Shown piece after piece: positions 1-13,300 of a stretch of DNA of 64,000 bases. Each line of letters begins with the position of its first letter. Positions within the stretch are counted from its first letter, which is position 1. This stretch comes from Liolophura sinensis (lineage: Eukaryota; Mollusca; Polyplacophora; Chitonida; Chitonidae), in contig NC_088305.1 in NCBI RefSeq assembly GCF_032854445.1, forward strand, positions 10,669,606-10,733,605. The letters run 5' to 3'. The notes beneath the pieces were generated by a model. That model searched no databases. It was given only the letters and a program-made list of their open reading frames with translations, and was not told the origin of the DNA. A program made the translations under genes and the position numbers.

Positions 1-914
1 TTCTCTGTAACATATTTACATGTGCTTTAACTGTCTAATTATGATGTTTCACTCAAGTCTGTGTATGACATAATACTAGTAATCCATGGATTAATTTGTG
101 TATAATGAGGGAAAGATAGCTCCCACTCGAAATACTTAAGCAATAAACCTGATTTTAGACGTGAGAAATGAAACAATACAGATGTGATTAACGGCGATCT
201 AAAGATGAGGCTACGTCACTTATCTGCCACAGTTTCTTGTTCCCGCCATTATAATTATGGCTGTAACTTATCTGACGTGCCTAAAAGCCATAATCATTCA
301 TTCGTTAATCTGTCATATTAAGCCATCAGCGTTCTTTACAGTATAGTCAATACCAAAAAATTATAAAGAATAAGATGAAAAAAAGTCAAAGGGCCAAGTA
401 AATCCTTCTTTGAGCAAAGCAGATTTTCTTTATTACACTTGATTACAAGTGTACACATTTTCCACATAGGAATAGGCCTAACTTTCCCCTCTAAAAAATT
501 TAATTTAACTTTTACTATTGTACAATACATAATCCAGCTTTTTATAACAGATAAAAAAAATTTATTTTTACTTCCGATTCTAACCACTCCCCTTTTCCTT
601 TTCCTCCTACAACATTTTGTTTTCTTCAATTATTTCATTCAAAACTAAAAATTCAAATCTTAAAATACAGTACTGTGAAAATGCATTTGTTTTTGGGTTT
701 CTGGGGGGGGGGGGGGTTGTATAAATTTTTACGATCAAGTTTTTGTTTCAAAAGTACTGAAAAATGCTACATTTAAATTACAAACGCCATGCCTATCAAA
801 AGATCATACGTGTAGCAGAAATTCTGGACATTCTGGTCAAGTTACCAAAAATAAATGAATCAACATTTGGGTTCATGTATAAATGTAAATGGATCTCTAC
901 ACACAATAATGTAA

Positions 915-1098
915 TTCTGTCGCCGTGAGTTCAAGGCCAGCTCATGCTGGTTTCCTCTCCGGCCTTATGTGGGAAGGCCTTTCAGCAACCTGTGGATGGT
1001 CATGGGTCTACCGCCTACCATAATGCTGGTCGCCATCGTATAAGTGAAATATTCTTGAGTACGGCATAAAACACCAATCAAATAAATAAATAAATAAT
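915..1098 (+). mobile_element. SINE-A, 5'-truncated
   Basis: gccgtgagttcaaggccagc ... cataatgctggtcgccatcg ... gtacggcataaaacaccaat and (aaat)n. Confidence 0.82.
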
Positions 1099-4000
1099 GT
1101 AATTCTCAATTAGACGTGTTAATGGGCCAGCAAACATTATCAATTGCTCTAACGGTTTCACACAAAAAGAATGAATGAATGACTGAACGATTATTGCTTC
1201 ATTGCACCATGCTGGAACATAGGTACGTACGGATGGTCTGGGTTTAATATCCTACCTAACAATATTTCAGTCATATGACGACAAGGCACCATGTAGGTAG
1301 TATTTTACATACACACGAGTACAGGTGTGTTAACAAAGACTAGAATTTTATTAAACTTTGATGTTTGATTTTTCTGACACAACAGACCAAAACAAGGTAC
1401 CGTTGAAAACATCACTATGATTAGAAACTGGACACATAGTATCATAAATATATATCTGAACTGGTTTTTAGACAGAAAGTATTTTTACAGACACAAAAAC
1501 CATTAAAACTTTGTGTCATAAAGTAATCTTTTGTGTGTTTTCATTCAATTGTTGACCAAGTGATTTTTTTTGAAAAGAGTTCACAAGAAGAGAACAATAG
1601 AAGGTAATGTGTTCCTGACCATGGACCAAGTACTGCAATTCTGAATCTTTCAACCAAAATACGCCAAACTACTGGTAGTTTCAACATACCAATAAAAGAA
1701 ATCAAAAAGGAATAAAAAATGAAAACTTTCTTTTTAGGCTGCTTGTCCACATAAAGGCAGAGGAGAAAAAGGGAAAAGGACCTAGCACTGTCTGGAGCAT
1801 TTTTAATAGCCAACCCCAACCCGGCCTAGCAGTATCAATGCACTTTAGTACGGCTGAGCAATGCTCTTGCAGTGACAGCTGCACTCTGTCATTTGAGGAA
1901 GCTGCACATCATTTCCATGTAAATATCTTATGATCGTAGCAGTGAAAAACTATGGCTGATTAATGCAGATTATGGAGCTGTCAGCCGAGAGCGCTGAAAG
2001 TCCATCTCAGTCTCTGATTAGTAAGACGGACTGGTACATTGCCCCTGGACTGCCCAACACCCAGGCTCTATTGCCATGGGGCAGTCTTGCCACCATCTGT
2101 ATTGATCACTGGTTAAACAACGGCGGCTTTAGACCACAATTCTCTCGCCATATTATTTTGCTAAGACTTTCATAAGCTGAATGATGAATTACCACAAGAA
2201 GAAATCCTTAGTCTTTACATCTGGGCTGATTAGATACTGCAAAACCCAGAATCTTAAGTCTACATGCTGCCATGGGCAAACGGACCACCACTGGTCCATT
2301 CTGAAGATATCTCTTCACAGAGGGCTTGTTCTTCATTTTGTCTCATTTATTCAGAAAGCAACTTAAGTTGTTCCACTTAAAAAAAAAAAAAATAAAAAAA
2401 ACCCACGTTAAAGCAGAGATTCCCTCAAATCAGACCTATTCTAAAAGTCAGTGTATAATATGTAACTCTTAACATAGTACATTCATGGTGGTGTTCAACA
2501 TATGTGGCGGAACCAGTTTATACTGGTTATCAACATGTTCAACACTAGCACAGAGGAATCTACTTCAGATAACTGGAAACATTTGGTACATATTCACCTT
2601 CAAATCAATTAAGAAGATTTTAACAGACTTCTGGGGACTGATTTTAAGAATGTGCCCCCTTTGCTGTGTTGTCTGAATTGTTCCCCAAGCTTTGTCATGC
2701 AATAACTAATCTGTCGCTTTTGAAAAACATGTTTAAGATTACAACAGAACAAGGGTTGACAGAACAAGAATGACTACTTTAAAAAGCGTATTCAAGACTA
2801 GAGCTTTCATCTAGGTTATTGGATTCCAATAACCAACAAAATTTTAAGAAGATTTAAATTTGGGGTTTAGTGTCAAGTTTGTGTTACCCTTGCTAAATTA
2901 TTTCAGGACTTTTATTATGTAACAACTTATTTATCGCTTTTTAATACACCATTATAATAACATTTATTACAACTTTAGCACATTAAAACCACATTCCAAC
3001 AACTGGACACATTTGGTGCACGTACAATGGAAAAGATTTTTAAAAAAATTAAAAATTTTAATTGGTTTTTAATTCAGAGTTTATATCCACATTGTTCTAA
3101 TCATGCAATGTCTGAGCTGATTAATTCATGTAGCATTAGAAATGTTAAATAAACTAGATGTTATGGCTGTGCTTAATGTTAGAAGGAGCTAAGCACGAGA
3201 ATTTTTTTACCGAAGGTATAGGAGCCAGTCTCAGAAGCCTTTTACACAACTGTTTAACATTCAACACACTTTAGCTGCTCAAACGCTTGAAGGCTGTATT
3301 AGCATAAATGTACATAGTGCCAAGCAATTCAGTACCATCTTGAATAATAAGCCAGAAAAAAAAAAAAAAGTGACGGGTGGGTGCGAGATGAAGGGATAGA
3401 AAATGGGTTAGTGATCGATAACAACATGTTTGGTCAAATCAACTGCTGTCGCTATATGGCTCCCTCAGTCCTTGTTCGGAAATATTTCCAGCGAACGTGT
3501 AATTTCACAGAAGACGGCGCATCTCACAAAGCCCAACAGCCCAAGCACTTTTTCCTTAAGGGGAAGATTGGATTGCGAAGGTGACAACGTCTGGCTAGGC
3601 AGAACAATGCGTCGCTGCGCGCCCTCCCCCCCACCCCCCGCTAATGGAATATTGACAGAGGCTGGGGGAAGACGGGAGCGAAGGAATCCATGTAGCCACG
3701 GCAGCAGCACCAGCTTTTCCACAGTGCACATCAGGTCTGGAGCTGATGCCGCTGTTCGCAGGCAAATGAGGACAACAGGAATTTGCAGAGCTCTGGCAAT
3801 CCGTTGTGGCAAAGCAGGCCTGGCCGTCCATTATGCTAATGAGGTATTGATCGATTCCTGTGAAGGAGCAAGTACACCCATGCATTAACCTGCGCTAGAA
3901 ATCTATAATTTATCTGCATAGTCTGACAGAAGGATATAGCCTGCAGGTCACTGGGCAGTTCCACTGGCAAACCTATCCTTGGCCACTAAGGGGCCAGCCA

Positions 4001-4260
4001 ACCATCAGGATTGGGGGGCCAGTAGTGTAATGAATCCAAACAGAGATAAAACTAAAGCCTAGACAATCCTGACCTCACAGAATAACTTGCAGAATTAACC
4101 CCATGATGGGATGATTATGGTCCATATTTATATACGCACTGTTCCCATCAGATTAGCACCAAACTGTACGTGTTCATGTGCAAGCAGGCAGATGTCCCAC
4201 CAATACAACAGTCAAGCTACATTCCACATGTGTGAATACAATCATATGTACACACAGAGT

Positions 4261-4470
4261 AATTCTTCAACCTTTTCGCATGTTTGCAAGGTGTTTGTTT
4301 AAGCATATTCTGAAGACATTATTCTGCGTAGACTGATAAAGTCATAGTTTTTGTGAAGCCCTGAAATTGTCAAGTCCTATCAATGTAGTTTTGTCTCCAA
4401 AATCAAAAATAAAATGTGCATAAATTGCAATGAAAATTGCTCTTTTATATGTGAAAAAGTTAAGTAATTA
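4261..4470 (+). mobile_element. MITE family 1
   Basis: About 210 bp bounded by inverted ends (attcttcaaccttttcgcat and gtgaaaaagttaagtaatta). The interior has gactgataaa, tttttgtgaagcc and aatgtgcataaattgca. Related copies lie at 5365, 13643, 24450, 31101, 54221 and 56551. Confidence 0.8.
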
Positions 4471-4906
4471 GGGTAATGTTTTTTCATATGTGACTGTTAC
4501 ACATACAAATGTATACAGAAACTGTACACAGGGCCACATGTTCATTCCCATACTGGGTGACCCAATCAAAAAAAAGGCCGATTAAGGAAACAAAAAAATT
4601 GTATCATATGTACTTTGATTCATATGATGTTGAAATTGTGTGATTTAATACTGTTTACTTATCAATCAATATCTTTGTTACTACACGCAAGTCTCTTATT
4701 TACATTAATATTAGATATATTTCAACAATTCTTTCATCATTACAGTCAAATGGGTGGCACAACTAATCTGCTGCATTTCACTCTGGTTAAATGTTTATTG
4801 TACATATGTACATGAATTCTCAAAAGTAACAAGGCGCCTGAAAATAATCATGATAATTTGTTAGATGGTGCAGACCATAATGGCGAACTCTAAAGCTTTT
4901 CACATT

Positions 4907-5105
4907 ATTAAAAGTTTACAATGTTTTTTTTGTCCACAATTTCAAAAATGTAAAGTTGAAGATGTTGTTTTTATTGCTTGCTTAATTCTTTCTCTCTTGT
5001 TTTTTTATTAAAAGTTTACAATGTTTTTTGTCCACAATTTCAAAAATGTAAAGTTGAAGATGTTGTTTTTATTGCTTGCTTAATTCTTTCTCTCTTGTTT
5101 TTTTT
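4907..5105. repeat. ~98-bp direct duplication
   Basis: The segment from attaaaagtttacaatg to ctctcttgttttttt occurs twice back to back with a difference of about two T residues, so the duplication is recent. Confidence 0.9.
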
Positions 5106-5364
5106 TCAAAAAAACATGTATGTGAATTTGTATAGCTTCTTGGAATGTTCTTTGGTGTTTCTTTCTGTTTATTTGTTTTTTTCATGTACTTTGACGTTTC
5201 CTTCCAAGTTCGGATCCAGCTTTTTTAATTCAAATACACGGAGAAGGAGAAGGGTTTTCTTCAACGTGTCATAGCTGTTGTGTTATTGTAGGAAATACTC
5301 TCAATGTCTTCAATACAACAATTGTGCCAATACCTCTTCCCTCGATTCTGTGAAACACTTTCAG

Positions 5365-5575
5365 GATTCTTCAACCTTTTCGCATGTTTGCAATGTGTTT
5401 ATTCAATCTTACTCTGAAAGCATTATTCTGTGTAAACTGATAAAATCATATTGTTTGTGAAGTCCTGCAATTGGCCATTCCAGCCACCATAGTTTTTTTC
5501 TCTAAAGTTTAATTATAAATGTGCATAAATTGCACTGAAATTTGGTCTTTCATATGCGAAAAAGTTGAGGAATCA
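5365..5575 (+). mobile_element. MITE family 1
   Basis: Same ends (gattcttcaaccttttcgca ... gcgaaaaagttgaggaat) and interior as the copy at 4261, about 900 bases away. Confidence 0.8.
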
Positions 5576-6344
5576 GGGTATGGACAATTTTGTCTATAAC
5601 ACATACATTGCACATGTATGATAATAATAAAGTTATTATAGCATCAATGATCAGTCTCCGCATTTTATGCTATGTTCTGTTATAAAACATGACCATATCT
5701 AGAAACCAATTTGAGGTTTTGATCCCAAACTTTTAACATGACATTGTAATCACACATGAAGAAATTATACTCATTGTAACACACTCTTTTTTCAGGAGCT
5801 TCTTAATCTTTGAATGAAAGACAGTTGTATGAAAACTCAACTTTTTATTGGTAAACTATCGTCAACTTTTTATTGGTAAACTATCATATTTTTGTTTGGG
5901 CACCCAAAAGTTTGGGAGCCCAAATGTTTTTTTGGAACTAAAATGGCTCTAGATATAGACCTGAGAAAGCATAAAACAAACAAGCTTTCACAAATCCCAT
6001 TTACTATGTGGTGTTTAGCAGTACCCCTAGCAACATGCTTGCATTTTCGACATGTCCTTCCAGGAATGCTTGATCGTGGTTAAAATCCATCACCATTTTA
6101 CAAAGGTTTGACCTCAGAATTCCACCTTCTAATTCAAAGACAATGGCTTAAGCATGCAAAGATTTGGCTGGGTTACATGTACATGATTACTTTACACTGC
6201 AACATCTTTGCTTTTGCTTGGACTTTTAGTTTTACACGCAAGACGTTTACAACATTACACCTGTCATATCATGATGGAATCATGTAGAATTTTATCTAAC
6301 TGGTATTTTATGCAGTACTAAGGCATATTTCACTGATTACCCAA

Positions 6345-6553
6345 ATTCTTTGACATTTTCAACCACCACTGCAACCAATACTTTAAAACGTTCATAGAGA
6401 ATTATGGGATGCTGAAAAATAATTTGCACAGGTTTATAAAGCTTGCATCTGTATTGACACAAATGAATCATTTTAGGTATCATGTTCATCATAATTGTAA
6501 GCGTAAATTAAACCTGAAAAAAGTGTTTTAGAGGTTGAAAAGGTTGAAGATTT
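6345..6553 (-). mobile_element. MITE family 2
   Basis: About 200 bp with inverted ends (attctttgacattttcaacc and ggttgaaaaggttgaagatt). The interior has aataatttgcacag and aagcttgcatct. It shares terminal words with family 1 but has a different interior. Copies lie at 26646, 48213, 52660 and 62801. Confidence 0.75.
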
Positions 6554-7607
6554 ATAGTATACATTGGAGGCCAGCAATATGTAATCCTGTTAAAGCAAGT
6601 TAATCAAAATGTTATCCCATTTATTGTGCTGCCTCACTGGAATATCATGCCAGAGACACCAGACAGGAAAGTCCATCCATTTACAGACACCAGGCCCCTC
6701 CAGTCTCCAATATGGCAAATGTACACCCTCCTTTTAAAAATGGCTTACTTCATGGCCAAATCAGCTTGACATGACTTTTCCACATTGTGATGGTTTATCA
6801 GCTTGGTGAAAAATTTCAAACCTGTGTTGTACATCGCATGTAAGTTTACATTTTTTTGAGGGATTTTTTTATAGTTTTTTTTTTAATATTTTGTAATTCA
6901 AGAGCTTGTGTTTCAACATTTCAGTGCAATGATAAGATTTTACACCAGTAGTGTACATTTACATGCAGGTAATCAAAATAAAAGAGAAGAGAAAGCTTCA
7001 CCTTGACTCTTTCACATTTTGCATTTATTTATTTACCAGGGCTGCGAGGCAGACATTGTTCTAAAGATTTATTTCACCTTTCACAAAACAGTTGTTTTTC
7101 CATGAAACAGGGATCAGCAAAGTGAAAAACAGGTTACGTTGCACTGTAACACTGAAGTCAACAATAACAAATTAAAGGCGAATGAGGGTATATTCAGGCT
7201 TGGAAATTTACTTTTAAGAACTTCTTTAAGAATCTTTCACTTTTCTAAAACATCACCCTTAATACCAGTTTTATGGGAGGGTTGAAATCACGGTGCCTTA
7301 AGTAAACTACTCACACTTAGTAATTCACTGGCAACTCTCCGTAGTTATAGTGTGACAGATTTCACATTTTGGTTTCGTAGAACACAAATGGTTTCCTGTA
7401 AACTTCAGCGGTAGACCGCATGAGAGACCACTATCAACCACGGCCCCAAGAGAAATGGAAGGACGGGAATCAATCATGAAATTTCTGTGTCCACAGGTGG
7501 GAAAGTGTCGAGTGTCGTAAAGATTGACAGGCAAGCACCTGAAGCTTTTGCTTGTCATTTCTTAACATGCAGTTTAGGATGTGGCCTAAAATATTTTTAT
7601 TTCAACG

Positions 7608-7700
7608 GTACTTTATGGCATACTCAAACACATTTCACTTATACGAAAGCAGTCAAGATTATGGCAGGAAGAAACAGGGAAGGGCTCGTGTCCACATAGA
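7608..7700 (-). mobile_element. SINE-A, old diverged fragment
   Basis: tttatggcatactcaaacac, atttcacttatacgaaagca and gattatggcaggaagaaaca match the 3' part of the family in reverse. Confidence 0.5.
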
Positions 7701-10309
7701 AATGTACATTACCAAAAACAATGTAGATTTCTTTGTAGGCCATAAAAACAGCTCTAAACCACAGTTTTCCAAAGCCCTAAAGTCAGCCAGGATATTCAGC
7801 CGTCGCAGTCGGGATGTCAATGGATGGATGCACCACATCCAATGTGCCACCACTCCTTCACATGAGATTACTTTTCATTCCATTCCCGGTGAAAGTCACT
7901 CACAGAACAACTGAACATTTGTAACTAATATATGCGACATCATGTCAACCTATTTAAGAATACTGATTATGATTGGTCAAATGCATGTTCTTGATTGACA
8001 GTCCGGAAAAGTTTATGATGATAGTTGTCAAAACAACTATGTGGCGACCACAGCCCAAATGGAGGGCGCTAAGTTGGTCCCTCAAACCTAAACTTCATCA
8101 CTGACATCACTTCCAAAAATATCCGACCAGCGACGGAAAATATTATGCACAGAATAGGGGCTTTATTGAGAGATATACAATAAACCTCAAAAATAATTAG
8201 ATTTTTTTTCTTCAGTTTTTTGGTATAACTTTTGTCAGTACCATTGTTCATATCCATAACATTTGTTTTTGAATGCCTTTTCCCGTATCCTCTGACCACT
8301 TTGCCACAGCCCACACTCAGGTAGGACCAAAGGACCCGTATTAAAAAGTCACCAGTTGTCAAACTTGGCAAGTGCTCACAAGGAACCTGCCAAATCATCA
8401 CACCCTCATGGCATCTCGCTCAGCATGCTTACTTCAACAATTGTTCAAATACTTACAGCATCCATTTAATGCAGGTGTGTCTATGATTAAATGCAGGTAA
8501 GATATGACCACATGCAGTGACATTCACTTAAAACTAGTGACACATTTGTTGACTTTTACTGGTTTCAGTACACACTAAAGATTTGGGCTATTCAGGCTGC
8601 CAGAGAATATTGTCCGACAAGCTGTATGCCTGTTCTGCTAACAATTAAAATCCCTGCCAAGCGTCAAGATTGAATCTGTACATCCCATACCTCTTTGTGG
8701 GGAATGTCATACAGATGCTTGATGTACATATAGTTTGATATTCATATTTCTTTTGCTTTTTATTATTGATTTGTTCATTTATTTTTCAAATTTATAATTT
8801 CCCTTGATCAAAGTCTAAACACACAGTTAAATCTTGTGAAATTCATTGTTGCAAAATTAGTATTGCCTACTGAAAATTAATTTAAACAAAAGAAAAAAAA
8901 GAAATAAAAGTAAAAATGTATCATCACAATGTGAATGGAGGTTGTTAATCAGTGACAAATGGATGGCAGATTTTACCATAACTAAGCAGATGTGATACTT
9001 TTTAACATCAGTACAACATTTTGAATGAAGTATAGTTAAATTCTAGAATTTCATTAAGCTGTGATAAATGAAAGAATCATTAAAAAACCAAAACCAGTAT
9101 TCAAAACCAACTTCTGCATGACCTGCAAAGTACATCGGCTCAGCCAGTGCTAATGACAAGAACACTGACAAAGGCAGCAGCCAAAATTTCTGTGCATAAA
9201 ATTCCTTTCGCTTTGCCAGTTTATGAATTGCCCGCCACAGAATCGCTCATCTGGTTAAGATGCTAATTTAAGCAAATAACCAAATGTATAGGGGTTGTAA
9301 TTAAGATAATATACCCATATTTTTTTTTTCTTTCCGTGGTACATGTGTCCGAAGTGATCCCTTCACTAACGCTGAATGAGCCGGCTTCAACGCATGTAAC
9401 CAGTGATTCGACAAACATCGGCGCTTCCTTATAAATTATGCTAATATTTAGCATTTCATAACATGTATTATGAATTTAAAATGCAAACAAACTCACCACG
9501 GCTAAGAAAACGTCAAAAGACGTGGCATTCTCTCGGACCCAGCTGGAATGTGAGGACAAATCGCCACAATATAATGTCAAAGAATATAAAACGATCGACG
9601 GCCGTCGGCGCAGTATCATCGACAAAATACCAACCCATGTGCTTTTCATACATTATGCTAATGAACTTCTGTCATCCATCCATATCAAACACACATGGCC
9701 TACCTGTCACTCGAAGGGTTTGACAGCACGACAAATAGTCAACGAAAAACCACATCCCACGCCACTTCTTAATGTTTTTACGTGTCTCTTCTATCACAAA
9801 AAGGATGAAATTTCACAAAATGGAGATTATTCCCAGTGGCTCCGGAGGGGGGTGTTCAGTTTGCTCCAAAAATGGTCTTCTGTTCTATTTTATTGTGTAA
9901 TATACTCACCCTCTTGCATCGTGTCCTTAACAGGAATTTTCATTTCAACCACGGTGTACCAAATATGCATTTTTTTTATCAACATTATCACAACGATTTT
10001 TATTTATTTGAGCCAGCTGTGGGTGTGCTTCCTATGAAGAAATGATTTCTCCCGAAATGGAACGAAACCAACAAAGCATCTTCTCTTACACTTTCGTATT
10101 TCAAATTAAGCTATCACAAGGCGCTGAATAAGAGTCATAAGCAACACAAGAACAAAAATTTGCGTCACATCATACAAATTACACTTTAAACTAATCTGAA
10201 TAAAGCATCTGTTTGAAGACAATAACACAGAACTATATTTTGCTGTCTGCTACAGACATGACAGGAGCGAAAGAATACAGCCTTACAGGTCACATGACTT
10301 TTGTCCAAA

Positions 10310-10327
10310 ATGGCGGAAATGCAGGAG
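10310..10327 (+). CDS. VPS41: Proposed first coding exon of VPS41
   Basis: ATG GCG GAA ATG CAG GAG gives MAEMQE in a strong Kozak-like context (ccaaaATGGCGG). It is followed by a GTGGGA donor that joins in phase 0 to the next exon (ESKSEAAS...), giving a short MAE-type start and acidic tract as in animal VPS41. A second phase-0 donor nine bases further on (GTGAAT, after CGT) would add VGR. The start is inferred; the donor is weaker than others in the gene. Confidence 0.6.
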
Positions 10328-13300
10328 GTGGGACGTGTGAATTTTGTCATCAAATTTATTGCAAAAAACACTCTTTCGTAGCATTTATGCGAGCGACATG
10401 TAAAACAGCTGCCAATGCTGCATCATCTGTAAATCCCCAAGTAGGCCGTGGTGTCAAATCACAGGCACCTGTATCCTGTCATTTAACCGAAATTTGTGCT
10501 AAGGTCGATGAATGACAGCCTGGATTCGAGGGACGGTGTCTGTGATTTCTGAAGTTGAACTTTAACTGTTTAAAACACTAAATAACGAAAGAATAGTGCA
10601 GTTTTTCATATATTCAACACAAAACACACTGACTTTGACATACACATCAAATTTTATGTCAAAGTCGGGCCTGCGTGGCCGAGGTGGTCAGCACGCCAGT
10701 GCGGCACATTGACCCAGGAGCCTTTCACCAATGCGGTAGCTGTGAGTTCATGCCCAGCTTATGCAGGCTTCCTCTCATGGGAAAGTCTTTCAGCAACTTG
10801 TGGATGGTTGTGGGCTTCTTGCCAGCTCTGTCCGGTTTCTTCCCACCGTAGTGCTGGTCGCCGTCATAAAAGTGAAATATTCTTGAGTATGGCGTACCAA
10901 TCAAATAAAGAAATAAATTTCATGTCTTAATTTTAGTTCGTCTTCAGAAATGTACATATGTGGGTATATCTCAGCTATTTGGTCACTACATATGATAATG
11001 TAGCACCCAGTGCTTATCATATAGACTTCGATGTTGACAATTTCACCAAAAAATAACAGCTTAAGCTTTACCTTATATTTGGTATGCAGTGATTCCCTGA
11101 GTCAACCGAAGTGTAGTTATGCCACAGCCAGCATCAGTAAACCATCTTTTAACAATATCCTGCTGTTTAAACTCATGAATCGAACAAGTCGAACCGACAT
11201 CCACCATGTTACGAATTCAGTGACGACATTTTGATACCACTTTGATAAATGATCTTAAATGGGTGCAAAAGATTCTTACACTCATTTGTATTGTATTACG
11301 TGTACGAAAGTTTGAGTAAGTTTGATATGATAATTTGATATATAAGGCATTAATTTCAGCTTTCATAATATAAGAAAATATTTTAATCCCAAAAAGGGTT
11401 TGAGTGCCCAAATTAGAAACTATTATTTGGCTCTGCATTAAACCATAATCACACATTCAGTATAATACTGGCATTGGCTTACTTGTCTCACACACTAACA
11501 CTTAGTTCTTGCTAATAACAAATTAAGAGTATTACCATATTTACCGGTATTCAAGTTTTGACACTCGATTTTATAAACACACACACACACATACATATAT
11601 ATATATAGTATTTTCTTTTTCAGGAGAGCAAATCAGAAGCAGCCTCCAATTTGACAGAAGAAGGGGAGGAAGAAGATAGTGAAGATGAATCGGAGGAGGT
11701 GAATGCTATCTATTTCCATCTTTTTCCCCTTGTGGTTTATTAATGTCATTGCAATGTCTATCTGTCTGTCTATGTAGACGACGTGAACAAAATATAGCAT
11801 GTTTTACCCAAAATTTGCTCCACACCTAAATAACTTTGAAATTAAATGTCTGATTTCAAGAGCTGTATTGATCCTAGAATGGTATTTTGTTGTTTGTTTG
11901 AGGTGAATTTTTATATAAGTTATAACAAGTCACACTTTTTCAGATATGTATGTATCTACATCCACTGAACACCCAAGTTATGTAAAGAATAACTTGATTT
12001 ATTTATTTATTTTATTGGTGTTTTACGCCGCACTCAAAAATATTTCACATATACAAAGGCTTCCAGCATTGTGGTGGGTGGAAACCTGGCAGGACCTAGG
12101 GGAAAACGCACTACCATCAGCAGATTGCTGGCAGACTTCCTCGTAATTTACAACTACCGCATTGATGAGAGGCTTCTGGTTCACTGCACCCTGCTGGTAA
12201 CTAACCACCTCAGTCACTGAGGCCCCAAGAAACTGGCATTTTTGGTTTCATATCTGGCATTTGTTTCATAAATGGCTCTTACAACTTTTATTCTGCTGTG
12301 CTTCAGGAAGTTGAACCCAAGTTGAAATATGAGCGAATTGGAAATGACCTGACTGGGATTCTGAGTAAGGATGCAGCCAGCTGCATGGCTGTTCATCCAA
12401 AGGTTTGTCATACTTATAGTATACCAGTGAAAATCTTCCTTTCTTTTTTCTTGCACGTGGTGTGAATTTCTTCAAAACGAATGAATGTCTTCAAAACGAA
12501 TATTGCATCTTAATAAATTCATAGTGATAGGAACCGTTGATGTCACAAGTGTTTCTATGTTTTTGTTAACCATGTGTTTACAGTGAGAATAGTTCCCATA
12601 ATGCATTTCACAATAATTTTGACAATACTGGTTGTCAAATGTGAAAGGTAAAGGATAATCTCATTGAAATATTGTCCGATTTTGATAAAATGTTTTGTGC
12701 AGGTTCATTTTGTGTAACCTTGGATCAAGTTAAAGAGGCCTTGATCGAATTGTAAGCATTTGATCTCTTAATAGTATGCGTATGTTGACCACTCACTTTT
12801 CACAATATAACCCCTTGATGTGACTTCAGTGTTATGTAAATGGCGTTAAGCCCTAGTCATTCATTCATTCCATCAGTATGATATGTCACCTGTGGGTGGT
12901 TCTTTTCGGTAACTCACCAAAGGTCAGTGGTTTTGTCCTGGTACTGCTTTCATACACCCATAAAACTGGCTACCGTAATACAAGTGGAAATTTCTTGAGC
13001 AAAAAGTAAAAGAACACTCAGATAAATATTTAAGTAAACACGCCCCAAACAAACAAACAAATGAGTTCATATACCTTATTTCTTTTAATTTTTGGGACAC
13101 CTGGTCTGCTCATTCTAGCCAATATATATGTAATTGTAGCAAGAATATTGGGTTTCTTTTTTCTTGCATGATTAGACCATCTAATGAACAAGATTATTAT
13201 ATCTTTTCTTTTCTGAAAAGCTAGTAAAGAAATGTAATATTCTACTTTTAGCACAACTAATATCTGTCCCAAAAATTCTAAGAATTATGGTATAAGCAGT

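Larger units (their letters stand above)
1..10309. other. Left flank without supported genes
   Basis: AT-rich sequence with a SINE tail copy (915-1098), three MITEs (4261, 5365, 6345), a diverged SINE fragment (7608-7700), a 14-base G run (703-716) and short direct duplications. The segment about 3390-3890 is richer in GC and CpG, with several overlapping open frames on both strands but no recognisable protein. The open stretches at 7552-7914 and 9522-10037 also show no family signature. It may contain the VPS41 promoter at its right end and noncoding exons. Confidence 0.6.

Noticed and set aside
703-716. G run as a regulatory quadruplex
   Set aside because: A single uninterrupted run of 14 G with no context; length may also be a sequencing artefact.
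3430-3888. 152-codon frame on + and overlapping frames on -
   Set aside because: No recognisable domain, no splice context and competing frames on both strands; could be a noncoding CpG-rich segment.
7552-7914. 120-codon frame
   Set aside because: Includes a diverged SINE fragment, so unlikely to be coding.
9522-10037. 171-codon frame on the + strand
   Set aside because: No family resemblance, changing composition along its length and no supporting splice or regulatory context; judged chance.
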